A stretch of DNA of 22,404 nt from a virus. The notes under the pieces are model-generated. The model had not been told where the DNA came from. It searched no databases and saw only the letters and a program-made list of their open reading frames with translations. Position numbers and translations under genes: made by a program. Positions 14,701 to 20,769 of this stretch are shown here, piece after piece; the first letter of the stretch is position 1, and each line of letters begins with the position of its first letter. The stretch covers positions 1 to 22,404 of the IMG/VR virus record IMGVR_UViG_3300042896_000406; one strand, given 5' to 3'.

Positions 14701-14729
14701 AATATTGCAGAATATTAGTCAACTGTCAA
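14701..14729 (-). promoter_or_regulatory. Sigma70-type promoter candidate
   Basis: Minus strand: -35 TTGACA (14729-14724), 17-base spacer, -10 AATATT (14706-14701; four of six matches). The -35 lies in a tandem GTTGAC repeat (GTTGACAGTTGAC), which could be an operator. A transcript starting here would enter the terminator hairpin at 14694 almost at once. Confidence 0.5.
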
Positions 14730-14746
14730 CTTGATTCCATGAAGTG

Positions 14747-14998
14747 TTAGACGTTGTGACGGTACGGGTTGACGGGCTCGGCATCCCAATCCGGTCCGTC
14801 AAAGTCAATTCCATCAAAAAACCCTTCGCCATCAACCCAGCCCCTAGCCCAACCCTCGGCTCGCGCCTTATTCAACTCGGCGGCGTGCCAACGATCAAAC
14901 TCGGCAGCACGACGACCCGACCCACGCTCACCACACGGATCTAACCGCGCATACTGCTTTCGCACATGCTCGACGGTTGGCATCGTTTCGTCGGTCAT
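14747..14998 (-). CDS. Unknown 83-aa protein
   Basis: Acidic, Trp- and Asp-rich C-terminus (WARGWVDGEGFFDGIDFDGP then DWDAEPVNPYRHNV), after a helical N-terminal half (TVEHVRKQYARLDPCGERGS, FDRWHAAELNKARAE). No recognised domain. The ATG overlaps the stop of the SSB-like gene (TGATG), and the gene is the last of the early operon before the strong terminator. Confidence 0.65.
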   Translation of the reverse strand: MTDETMPTVEHVRKQYARLDPCGERGSGRRAAEFDRWHAAELNKARAEGWARGWVDGEGFFDGIDFDGPDWDAEPVNPYRHNV

Positions 14999-15399
14999 CA
15001 GAATGGCGTCTCTGTGTTAGCAAGCTCGGTGTACCCGGTCGGCTGTTCCCTATCTTCGCCAACCTCGGAAGTGATCGCCGGGCGATGACCTGACTCGCCT
15101 ACCCGCTCCACACGGTCAGCCCAAACGACCAGGTCGTAATACGTTTTGCCTGCATGTACCCGTGTTTGAGTTACTTCATTACCCCATACCTGAACCCGAT
15201 CACCCTTGGCAAACTGGGTCAAATCGATTCCCGAGTTTTTAGCGACTCTGACATCTCGATAAGTTCGTGTTTTTGTGACTGATTTATCAGGATTCTTTAT
15301 TTCGTGAGGTTCAGCAGTTTTCATCAAAGTCGCGTAGTGAGTGTCCTGAGTCCGACTGAATGCTTCAACAAAGGCTGATTTGATCTCGATCTTGCTCAT
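14998..15399 (-). CDS. Single-stranded DNA-binding-like protein (OB fold)
   Basis: 133 aa. Strand pattern consistent with an OB fold: KTRTYRDVRVAKNSG, FAKGDRVQVWGNEVTQTRVH, then KTYYDLVVWADRVERVG. A disordered acidic tail ends TELANTETPF, similar to the acidic ...PF tip by which SSBs recruit partners. Size and position beside replication genes agree. The N-terminal segment (IEIKSAFVEAFSRTQDTHYA) is not the standard SSB start, so this may be a divergent phage SSB. ATG with GAAAGG upstream, overlapping the preceding stop. Confidence 0.6.
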   Translation of the reverse strand: MSKIEIKSAFVEAFSRTQDTHYATLMKTAEPHEIKNPDKSVTKTRTYRDVRVAKNSGIDLTQFAKGDRVQVWGNEVTQTRVHAGKTYYDLVVWADRVERVGESGHRPAITSEVGEDREQPTGYTELANTETPF

Positions 15400-15680
15400 A
15401 CGGTAATCCTTTCTCGTGCCCGCACCCGTGTGACCGAGCGTGGGGTTATGCCGATGTCGTCTGCTATCTGTTTAGCCGTCCATTTGGCGCGTGTCAATCG
15501 CATAATTCGGTCGATCTGCTCAAGCGACAATTTGCGCCCGTTACCTTCCATGGTGTTACCGATGCCCGTTTGGTTGCTAGAAACGCGCCCAGCAGCCGCA
15601 CAGCGTCTCTCAGAGGCAATTGCTATCTCCAAGGCGCGCGCATAAGTCATCCCTGCCGGGCTGATCGTTGTTCCGTTCAT
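15396..15680 (-). CDS. Helix-turn-helix DNA-binding protein
   Basis: 94 aa from the ATG at 15680, chosen because GAGG lies eight bases upstream and it overlaps the stop of the 41-aa gene (ATGA); the frame is open further upstream, but that part overlaps other coupled genes. The C-terminal 45 residues (LSLEQIDRIMRLTRAKWTAK then QIADDIGITPRSVTRVRARE) form a resolvase/sigma-like HTH: a first helix, the turn WTAKQIADDIGI, and recognition helix TPRSVTRVRAR. The N-terminal half (TYARALEIAIASERRCAAAG) is helical. Probable transcription or replication regulator. Confidence 0.75.
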   Translation of the reverse strand: MNGTTISPAGMTYARALEIAIASERRCAAAGRVSSNQTGIGNTMEGNGRKLSLEQIDRIMRLTRAKWTAKQIADDIGITPRSVTRVRARERITV

Positions 15681-15802
15681 TTTGTCCGCCTCAATCTCAA
15701 ATGCTGGTACAGATCCCATTCGGGCTGCGCGAAATCTGCCGGTGTGACCGATGCTAGAAATTGTGTAAACGCATAATCGGCGGCGGTCTCGATGTAGCTC
15801 AT
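15677..15802 (-). CDS. Unknown 41-aa protein coupled to both neighbours
   Basis: The reading frame MSYIETAADYAFTQFLASVT then PADFAQPEWDLYQHLRLRRT-K fills the space between the helicase-loader-like gene and the HTH gene exactly. Its ATG overlaps the upstream TGA, and its TGA overlaps the downstream ATG. The perfect four-base overlaps on both sides are strong evidence of translation. It is aromatic-rich and predicted helical. Function unknown. Confidence 0.6.
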   Translation of the reverse strand: MSYIETAADYAFTQFLASVTPADFAQPEWDLYQHLRLRRTK

Positions 15803-16212
15803 CGCACACCGTGCCAAGGATGTTCGCGCACGATGTCGCTGCCAAACCCTGCCGTGACGAGTTGCTGAGAATAAATGGCAACCTCATCACGAAACGCCAT
15901 CGGGCTTTTGTATGCCGCGCACATCGCTTCCCAATTGGTTGGTTTCGGGTGCCCCTCAATCACGACACCCGCGTCTAGCGCTTTCTGTGCCTCCGCTCGA
16001 CCTGTGCGGATTGCGTGGACGTTCCGGCGAATGTGTGCGGGAGCCAAATAATCCAAAGACTCTTGCCGGTGCATACTCACCGCCTCGATGGAATCTTGAA
16101 AATCGAGATCACCGATCGAATCAAACCATTCCGCTAACACAAGCTTATCCGCTTGCCGGTTGTCGCCTAGCTGAATCTTCGCTAGGACTCTCGCGCATTC
16201 CTCAAGGGTCAT
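15799..16212 (-). CDS. Helicase loader-like replication protein
   Basis: 137 aa. The N-terminal 65 residues follow the pattern of small phage helicase-loading proteins (G39P-like): TLEECARVLAKIQLGDNRQA, then LAEWFDSIGDLDFQDSIEAV and LDYLAPAHIRRNVHAIRTGR (helical bundle, W, then YLAPAHI). Such proteins deliver the replicative helicase to the initiator-bound origin. The gene follows directly on the replisome organizer (GCATGACC overlap), the same pairing as in SPP1-like systems. The sequence match is by eye and moderate; no helicase gene is in the window, so the host DnaB may be used. Confidence 0.5.
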   Translation of the reverse strand: MTLEECARVLAKIQLGDNRQADKLVLAEWFDSIGDLDFQDSIEAVSMHRQESLDYLAPAHIRRNVHAIRTGRAEAQKALDAGVVIEGHPKPTNWEAMCAAYKSPMAFRDEVAIYSQQLVTAGFGSDIVREHPWHGVR

Positions 16213-16973
16213 GCTTGCAAACCTTTCTGCTCATCAATCAAATCGGTGGCTAGAGTCATTGTGCGTCGTGCTCGTTGCTCGGGCGTTGGCTTGGCTTGTG
16301 TCCGGTCTGACTCGTTCATCAACCAAACTCGCCAAGTAGCAACCCAGTCGACTTTCGTCGCGTTCTTCGTTGTTGATCGCCAATAATCTACAAACTTCAG
16401 CGTCACCCTGTCAACGTCAACATTCGGTGCCGATGTCGCCGCCCATGCCCTCATTGCAGCGCTCACCATGAACTCATCAGGTATCCGAGCACCGCGTTTT
16501 AGCGGTGCCAATCTTTTGACTACATCGTTAGATGTAGTGGGATGGGATGGGATGGGATGGGGAGCGCGAACATCGCGCGAACTTCTTGCGAACTTCGCCG
16601 GAACTTCTTCCGAACTTCGCGCGAAGTTCGCGCGAACATCTTCGGAACGTGTAACTATTTTTCCCCTAATTTTTGACATCCGAGCCCGAGCATCATCACG
16701 CTTTGCGAGCACCAAATCTCGCGACGGTTGATAATCTGCCCAATCGTTGAACTGGTAACCGCCATCGACCTGATGCCACAGACCGCACTCCACAAGCGCC
16801 TGACAGGCCACTTGACCGCCCATCACCGTAACCATCTGCTCAGTGATAAACCCGTCCGTCAGTTGTTGGCACGAGTACGACAACGCGCGCACCCATAACC
16901 CCATCGCATCATTACCGGCAAGCATGACTTTAGGATGAAACGCTAGAGAATCATCTACACGACCCCACGCCAT
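16209..16973 (-). CDS. Replisome organizer / replication initiator with internal origin repeats
   Basis: 254 aa. The N-terminal winged-helix type domain (MAWGRVDDSLAFHPKVMLAG, then MGLWVRALSYSCQQLTDGFI, residues 1-85) is the signature opening of phage replisome organizers. A basic linker with three 11-residue repeats follows: SEDVRANFARS, SEEVPAKFARS and SRDVRAP (110-137). The repeats are a by-product of DNA iterons. A C-terminal domain (IPDEFMVSAAMRAWAATSAP; VDWVATWRVWLMNESDRTQA) resembles the part that contacts helicase or loader. Such proteins bind iterons in their own gene and melt the origin, as lambda O and SPP1 gp38 do. TAATG overlap with the HNH gene upstream. Confidence 0.75.
   Translation of the reverse strand: MAWGRVDDSLAFHPKVMLAGNDAMGLWVRALSYSCQQLTDGFITEQMVTVMGGQVACQALVECGLWHQVDGGYQFNDWADYQPSRDLVLAKRDDARARMSKIRGKIVTRSEDVRANFARSSEEVPAKFARSSRDVRAPHPIPSHPTTSNDVVKRLAPLKRGARIPDEFMVSAAMRAWAATSAPNVDVDRVTLKFVDYWRSTTKNATKVDWVATWRVWLMNESDRTQAKPTPEQRARRTMTLATDLIDEQKGLQA
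16519..16681. repeat. Predicted replication origin: iterons, AT-rich tract, pentanucleotide repeats and hairpin
   Basis: Within the organizer gene, eight contiguous 11-bp units lie at 16563-16650; on the minus strand they read ACGTTCCGAAG, ATGTTCGCGCG, AACTTCGCGCG, AAGTTCGGAAG, AAGTTCCGGCG, AAGTTCGCAAG, AAGTTCGCGCG, ATGTTCGCGCT. One flank (16651-16681) is AT-rich with runs AAAAATTA and AAAAATAG, a possible unwinding element. The other flank holds tandem GGGAT repeats (16540-16561), then a perfect 8-bp hairpin ACTACATC-GTTA-GATGTAGT (16519-16538). The layout matches lambdoid origins inside the initiator gene. Confidence 0.72.
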
Positions 16974-17383
16974 TACAGGCCCGCCTTTCGTCTCCGATAT
17001 GCCGCTTCAAGGTCATCTATCACCGTAAAACCTCCCTCATCATCGAACAAAACCCAACCCAACTCCATCGTGCCGTGTACGGTCGGCAACCACCGGCGCG
17101 CAGGCCAGTCGCCAGGTGCAAGCATTGTAAACCGTGCCACCGCCCACCCATCGGCGAGCGCCTCGTCTGGGTGATTGGTTTTCCATGCATGACACCCCGC
17201 ACCCAACACGATCAGGTTAGATGCGATGGTGTTGCCTTCCATGCGGTTCTGTCGGTGATCGCGTTGAGGTTGCCCACAATCACGCCTGCACCTTTGGCAC
17301 GAGTTATTGTCGCGCATCGTTACCATCTCGTAGGCGTCGCGCATCTGCCTAGCGGTCTGCTCAGGCACTTTCGGCGCGATCAC
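16973..17383 (-). CDS. HNH endonuclease-like protein (early region)
   Basis: 136 aa from the GTG at 17383, which overlaps the WhiB stop (GTGA); the frame extends to 17440 but that part lies inside WhiB. Motifs: CQRC (29-32), RDHRQN (Asp42-His43), SNLIVLGAGCHAWKTNH (Asn56, Cys64-His65, His71), then the helix DEALADGWAVARF. This is a zinc-supported HNH nuclease of the kind often encoded beside phage replication genes. The C-terminal 50 residues (RRWLPTVHGTMELGWVLFDD and DDLEAAYRRRK) are not part of the core. It could be a homing-type or replication-associated nuclease; it differs from the packaging HNH at 10611-10931. Confidence 0.78.
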   Translation of the reverse strand: MIAPKVPEQTARQMRDAYEMVTMRDNNSCQRCRRDCGQPQRDHRQNRMEGNTIASNLIVLGAGCHAWKTNHPDEALADGWAVARFTMLAPGDWPARRWLPTVHGTMELGWVLFDDEGGFTVIDDLEAAYRRRKAGL

Positions 17384-17622
17384 AGTTTCCGCCTGTTGAC
17401 TCGAATAGCTGCACGGTCTTTTGCGGTTGTTCCGCCCCAAATGCCCGGCAACGACGGGTCCTCAAGCGCATAGTTTAGGCACTCCAGGACAACCGGGCAA
17501 AGTGCGCAAATTCTTTTTGCCGGTAGCGATGAGCCTTTGAGATCGGGGAAAAAAACTTCTGTATCGGTTTGGGCACAGAGGGCATCATCCATCCATCCAA
17601 GGTAGCCGTTATCGCGGATCAT
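17380..17622 (-). CDS. WhiB-family iron-sulfur transcription regulator
   Basis: 80 aa with the complete family signature: Cys16 (DDALCAQTDTEVFFP), then AKRICALCPV with Cys39 and Cys42, and Cys48 (LECLNYAL), spacing C-x22-C-x2-C-x5-C, which binds a 4Fe-4S cluster. The G-I-W-G-G turn is at 60-64, followed by the basic tail DRAAIRVNRRKL for DNA contact. WhiB proteins occur only in actinobacteria and their phages and act with the primary sigma factor. Phage copies can alter host gene expression or superinfection. Its ATG overlaps the stop of the methyltransferase gene (ATGA). Confidence 0.95.
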   Translation of the reverse strand: MIRDNGYLGWMDDALCAQTDTEVFFPDLKGSSLPAKRICALCPVVLECLNYALEDPSLPGIWGGTTAKDRAAIRVNRRKL

Positions 17623-18176
17623 ATTTCAGTATCCTTGTCAGCTAAATAAAACAGGGGCGCGTCAATTTTTTGTTCAAGGGTAACGATTGTGTCGTTGTGC
17701 ATACCACCATGTGCAACTAACAGCACTTCCCGAAGAGAATAACCTCGTGACATCCCCATGCCTTGCGAGTTCCACCCAAAACTAACAACCAAGCCACCGG
17801 GTTTTACTACCCGTTGAATTTCATCTTTGCAGGCGCTCCAAAATGTTGCCTGTGTTTCGACCTGACTCAAAGAAAGTCCGATTTCGTCATAACATTCTTT
17901 GATTTGTCTTGGCGAATACGGCGGATCGAATAAAACTCCGGTGAGAGACTCGGTCTCAAACATTTTTAGGAAATCAAGCGCTTGCATGTGATGTTGAGTA
18001 GGTCGATTTGGGTTCAAATCGTTTGTATATTCTGCCGGTGAATTTTCTCCCGCAAATGGATCAGCCCAACCTGATCCGACGCCGACAACGCGGTTCAGCA
18101 TTTTGCGGATAGGTAAAATTGTGAACGTCCACCGGGAAGGCATCGCCCAAACCCGCTCTACGATTGCCGCGCTCAT
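17619..18176 (-). CDS. DNA adenine-type methyltransferase, SAM motif first (gamma order)
   Basis: 185 aa from the ATG at 18176 that overlaps the stop of the preceding gene; an earlier in-frame start at 18191 lies inside that gene. Motif I ADPFAGENSPA (38-48) with the acidic YTNDLNP, then motif IV LFDPPYSPRQ (DPPY 84-87), and the later strand VVKPGGLVVSFGWNSQGMG. The order I then IV differs from its immediate neighbour. No clear target-recognition domain is visible, which suggests a minimal enzyme or one needing a partner, possibly the adjacent methyltransferase. SAM-dependent amino-methylation of DNA is the expected reaction. Confidence 0.82.
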   Translation of the reverse strand: MSAAIVERVWAMPSRWTFTILPIRKMLNRVVGVGSGWADPFAGENSPAEYTNDLNPNRPTQHHMQALDFLKMFETESLTGVLFDPPYSPRQIKECYDEIGLSLSQVETQATFWSACKDEIQRVVKPGGLVVSFGWNSQGMGMSRGYSLREVLLVAHGGMHNDTIVTLEQKIDAPLFYLADKDTEI

Positions 18177-18706
18177 GCAATCACCTCCCACGCAAGCTGT
18201 GTTTCCGTAGCGACTCCGCTGCGAGCTGCGACAACATTAGCCATCCCGCCGCTGCCGGGGAAAAGGTCGGTGAAGTCATCTCCTGGCATCCAGCCGAGCA
18301 GGTCGAGCACCCATGAGTTGAACGCGGCAGGCTTCACGCCCGTTAGCCCCTTGCGCATGGTGATTGACTCCGCGAGGTGATCGCGGCCCACGTCCGCACC
18401 ATCCTTCGATGAGTCCCGACCGGGCGAGAACAGCACCGGCTCCCATGTGTACGCGATCCGCACATTCGCTTTGAACGCGGCAAACGGCTTTACCCATGCC
18501 GCCACGCGCGCGGTCGGGAACAGGGGCAGGAGGTCATGGAGATTGCCGCTCGTCATACTCAGCGCCCAACCATCAAACGTATCAAGAGTGACCGCGAGCC
18601 GTTCCCATGCAGCGATGTCGTCATACTCACGCACCGCCGCGATCTCGGTATCCGAGTACAATTTGCCGTAACCGAAATACGGGGGGTCAGCATAGGCAAG
18701 CCTCAT
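18173..18706 (-). CDS. DNA methyltransferase, catalytic motif first (beta order)
   Basis: 177 aa. Motif IV is at the extreme N-terminus: RLAYADPPYFGYGKLY (DPPY 7-10). The middle contains GWALSMTSGNLHDLLPLF, RVAAWVKPFAAFKANVR and WEPVLFSPGR. The C-terminus holds motif I, FTDLFPGSGGMANVVAA (about 145-161). This is the circularly permuted beta arrangement of amino-methyltransferases. It overlaps the next methyltransferase by four bases and shares its transcript. Phage methyltransferases of this small size commonly protect DNA from host restriction; the target sequence cannot be read from the gene. Confidence 0.85.
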   Translation of the reverse strand: MRLAYADPPYFGYGKLYSDTEIAAVREYDDIAAWERLAVTLDTFDGWALSMTSGNLHDLLPLFPTARVAAWVKPFAAFKANVRIAYTWEPVLFSPGRDSSKDGADVGRDHLAESITMRKGLTGVKPAAFNSWVLDLLGWMPGDDFTDLFPGSGGMANVVAARSGVATETQLAWEVIA

Positions 18707-19242
18707 GAGGCAGACAACTTTGCTTTGCGGGCATCCTTTAGCTTCACAAGCTCAGGCACCGACGACACACCGGCCGCCACAATTTGCTGCCATGCGTTTA
18801 GCAGTTCATCCAGACTCGTACTAGCCGACAACGACGCCACATGCGCGGCATACGACTCGTGCAGCGGTTGGACCGTAAAGGGTTCACGTTTTCCGCGCGA
18901 GGTCGTTAGGTTGACGCTGAACGCCTTAGGGATGTGGGAGAGGTGACTGATCTTGATGCCGCCCACGACATTTGGCCCGAACTTGACGGTGGCGTCACCG
19001 TACAGAGTCATCTCGCGCCCGCCATACTCTAAAGCCTCAACCCCCCACGCCGTCACGAGCACACGGCGCATTGACTTGCTTGGCTTGTACGGGCGACCCG
19101 GAAACTCGACTAGGTGAATTTCTACTGGCTGCTCTGTGCTGCCCTGTTTGACTTCGGTGATCGTGACCGTCTTAGGGCCGCCGATGTAGTCGTCGAAGTT
19201 CTGTTGGTCTGACTTTGGTTCGGTTGTCGCTGAAATGTCCAT
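18703..19242 (-). CDS. Unknown conserved partner of the exonuclease
   Basis: 179 aa from the ATG at 19242 (TAATG overlap with the exonuclease gene); a longer frame to 19356 lies inside that gene. The core contains FDDYIGGPKTVTITEVKQGS, then VEIHLVEFPGRPYKPSKSMR, RVLVTAWGVEALEYGGREMT and GGIKISHLSHIPKAFSVNLT, a beta-rich fold followed by a helical C-terminal tail (SLDELLNAWQQIVAAGV). I know similar proteins only as unassigned actinophage/prophage products. Its fixed place beside the exonuclease suggests a recombination accessory, perhaps a DNA-binding or annealing protein; that is inference from position. Confidence 0.6.
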   Translation of the reverse strand: MDISATTEPKSDQQNFDDYIGGPKTVTITEVKQGSTEQPVEIHLVEFPGRPYKPSKSMRRVLVTAWGVEALEYGGREMTLYGDATVKFGPNVVGGIKISHLSHIPKAFSVNLTTSRGKREPFTVQPLHESYAAHVASLSASTSLDELLNAWQQIVAAGVSSVPELVKLKDARKAKLSAS

Positions 19243-20093
19243 TAGAAATTTATCTCCCGCTCGTACTTTGTTTCGTGCGCAAACACTAGCCACGTCGGCG
19301 CATCCAGTGATTGAATCTCGGTCGTGTAGCCGGGCCATACACCCGACGCCGTGCACTCGGCAAAGATCGCGCGTGCAGCTTGAGCCTTAGCCCGCCCCAT
19401 GGCTAACCACATTTCTGGTAGCTCAAAGACTGCCACCTCATAAGGGGCAGATTTTTCGACCGCCACGATCATGAACCGTTCAATGAAAGCCGTCTCGGAT
19501 GCTTCGTACACGTCCATGTAATGCGCGACCTGTACGTCGTAACCCCATTTGGCTACTGACCGCTCAAAACCGTCTTTAGTGGCATCTTCGGTTGTTTTTA
19601 AGTCAAGCGCATAAACACCGTTGCGGGTTGGTTCCGAGAGTGCATCGAACCTTGCACGCGACGGCACACCGTCGACATCTGCAAACACCGACACCTCGCG
19701 CAGCTCGCACACCTCGAGCAACGGGCGCGCGGACTCGTGAGCCAGGACTGCCTCAGCTATCCCGTCAACCCGGTCAGCATCTACAGCCGACAGAATGGTG
19801 AAACCTGCCGCGCGTTGCTCTTGCTCCCACTCAACCGTTGCCGCCTTGGTGGAGGGGTTGCCGGATGGTGTCAAATGTTCGGCAGGGTAGGTGACAGTTA
19901 GCCCACCAACACCGAGCACGCGAGTGTGGACTGCATGGCCGACATCGAACGCTCGCGAGGTACGCCGGTGGGTTTGTGCGTACTGAAATTTGCGGGGTGA
20001 TCCTTTGTATTCGGGTAGCAGCATTCGCGCGCCTGTGGAGCTAAGCGCCCGGTGTGCATGGTATTCGTTTTCTTCCATGCCGTGAACAATCAT
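19242..20093 (-). CDS. PD-(D/E)XK exonuclease (RecE/Cas4-like)
   Basis: 283 aa from the ATG at 20093, which has AAAGGGG six bases upstream; the open frame to 20321 runs through other small genes. Nuclease core: FDVGHAVHTRVLG (His53), CELREVSVFADVDGV (Glu133), SRARFDALSE (Asp150), GVYALDLKTTEDATKDGFER (Asp164, Lys166 as D-x-K), and YDVQVAHYMDVYEA (Gln188, Tyr192). This is the RecE/lambda-exonuclease/YqaJ-like pattern of enzymes that resect double-stranded ends to load an annealing protein. No recognisable RecT/Erf/Beta is in the window; the next gene is the only candidate partner. Confidence 0.8.
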   Translation of the reverse strand: MIVHGMEENEYHAHRALSSTGARMLLPEYKGSPRKFQYAQTHRRTSRAFDVGHAVHTRVLGVGGLTVTYPAEHLTPSGNPSTKAATVEWEQEQRAAGFTILSAVDADRVDGIAEAVLAHESARPLLEVCELREVSVFADVDGVPSRARFDALSEPTRNGVYALDLKTTEDATKDGFERSVAKWGYDVQVAHYMDVYEASETAFIERFMIVAVEKSAPYEVAVFELPEMWLAMGRAKAQAARAIFAECTASGVWPGYTTEIQSLDAPTWLVFAHETKYEREINF

Positions 20094-20179
20094 TAGAAAC
20101 CCCTTTTGTAGAGAATAATGCCCGCCACGGTTGCGCCGATGACGCACAGGGCAAGCAGGATAACCGCTAAGCCGATCAC
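20093..20179 (-). CDS. 28-aa single-pass membrane peptide
   Basis: GTG start overlapping the previous stop (GTGA). Its sequence is MIGLAVILLALCVIGATVAG then IILYKRGF: one transmembrane helix with a basic end. The TAA overlaps the exonuclease ATG (TAATG), and the next gene's ribosome-binding site AAAGGGG lies in its last codons. It is too short to recognise by family; the tight coupling on both sides argues that it is translated. Confidence 0.5.
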   Translation of the reverse strand: MIGLAVILLALCVIGATVAGIILYKRGF

Positions 20180-20334
20180 AGGTCGCCCCGCTCGGGTCGG
20201 TTTGCTTGCCGTTTTTCCGCACGTTCAAGAAAGATCGACAGCGCGCCCAAACCGATAAGAACGACAGCGCCCGCGTGCAAGATCGGCCACGATGTCGCCA
20301 CCAACAGGAGGACGCCCACAAGGATCGCGGTCAT
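20176..20334 (-). CDS. 52-aa membrane protein
   Basis: Starts MTAILVGVLLLVATSWPILH and continues AGAVVLIGLGALSIFLERAE, then the basic tail KRQANRPERGDL. Two hydrophobic segments, or one long hairpin, with a positively charged cytoplasmic end are predicted. The ATG overlaps the stop of the 97-aa gene (ATGA), and its stop overlaps the next GTG. It is an early gene of unknown function; inner-membrane phage proteins in early operons often act in superinfection exclusion, but nothing here proves it. Confidence 0.55.
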   Translation of the reverse strand: MTAILVGVLLLVATSWPILHAGAVVLIGLGALSIFLERAEKRQANRPERGDL

Positions 20335-20624
20335 GCTGCATCCGTTGTGTACGGGTTTGGGAGGTCAAGAATTGACTCTGTTACGTTAGACAAGGCCCGC
20401 ATTTCGCCGAGCTGGTATGAACCCAACTTGTCGCGGCGGGCAAGAATTATTGCGGCTGCATCGTTGAGCGCTTTCTGATATGCCATTGCACGCGCAGCGA
20501 GCGCGTACTTTTCGACAGTGTTTGCGAACGTGTCTCTCCAATACTCGACAGCCCATTCTGGCTGCGTGTAGGTTGCCCGGTGAGGTGTGGGGATGTAGAA
20601 CGGGTTATCGCTTGAGGGTTGCAC
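20331..20624 (-). CDS. Unknown 97-aa protein, first gene of the leftward early operon
   Basis: GTG start at 20624 with AAAGG six bases upstream; a longer frame from a TTG at 20681 lacks a ribosome-binding site and would reach into the promoter. Sequence: QPSSDNPFYIPTPHRATYTQ, then PEWAVEYWRDTFANTVEKYA and a long helix LAARAMAYQKALNDAAAIIL. No family is recognised. As the first gene after the early promoter it is probably expressed immediately after infection. Confidence 0.6.
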   Translation of the reverse strand: MQPSSDNPFYIPTPHRATYTQPEWAVEYWRDTFANTVEKYALAARAMAYQKALNDAAAIILARRDKLGSYQLGEMRALSNVTESILDLPNPYTTDAA

Positions 20625-20681
20625 AATAGACCTTTCATGGCGTGGACGTTGACCGGCTTGGATGTCGGTCGGTTGCGCCAA

Positions 20682-20710
20682 GTGTTACACATGCCGCCCA
20701 CATTTGGCAA
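20682..20710 (-). promoter_or_regulatory. Leftward early promoter candidate
   Basis: Minus strand: -35 TTGCCA (20710-20705, five of six matches), 17-base spacer, -10 TAACAC (20687-20682) inside the string TGTGTAACAC. The leader to the first gene would be about 50 bases. The -10 overlaps the TTACACAT element (20685-20692, plus strand), also found three times in the control region at 11.3 kb. Confidence 0.5.
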
Positions 20711-20735
20711 CGAAACAAAAACCGCCCGCGCACTT

Positions 20736-20768
20736 GCGCTGTATATACATCTGTCTATAGACTGATCA
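20736..20768 (+). promoter_or_regulatory. Rightward promoter with three short palindromes, probably giving a leaderless transcript
   Basis: The -10 TATAGA (20756-20761) lies 8 bases before the ATG at 20770, so transcription would start at or near the start codon; no ribosome-binding site is present. The -35 is weak. Three palindromes follow one another: TGTATATACA (20740-20749), GTCTATAGAC (20753-20762, covering the -10) and TGATCA (20763-20768). Overlap with the -10 suggests operator sites for a repressor. Confidence 0.5.
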
Positions 20769-20769
20769 C

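Noticed and set aside
15681-15959. Upstream extension of the HTH gene to a 187-aa protein
   Set aside because: The extension overlaps the 41-aa gene and the helicase-loader-like gene, both tightly coupled by ATGA junctions, and its translation is Arg/Cys-rich without structure.
16563-16650. CRISPR array
   Set aside because: The repeats are 11 bp, contiguous and without spacers, and lie inside a coding gene; they are iterons, not a CRISPR.
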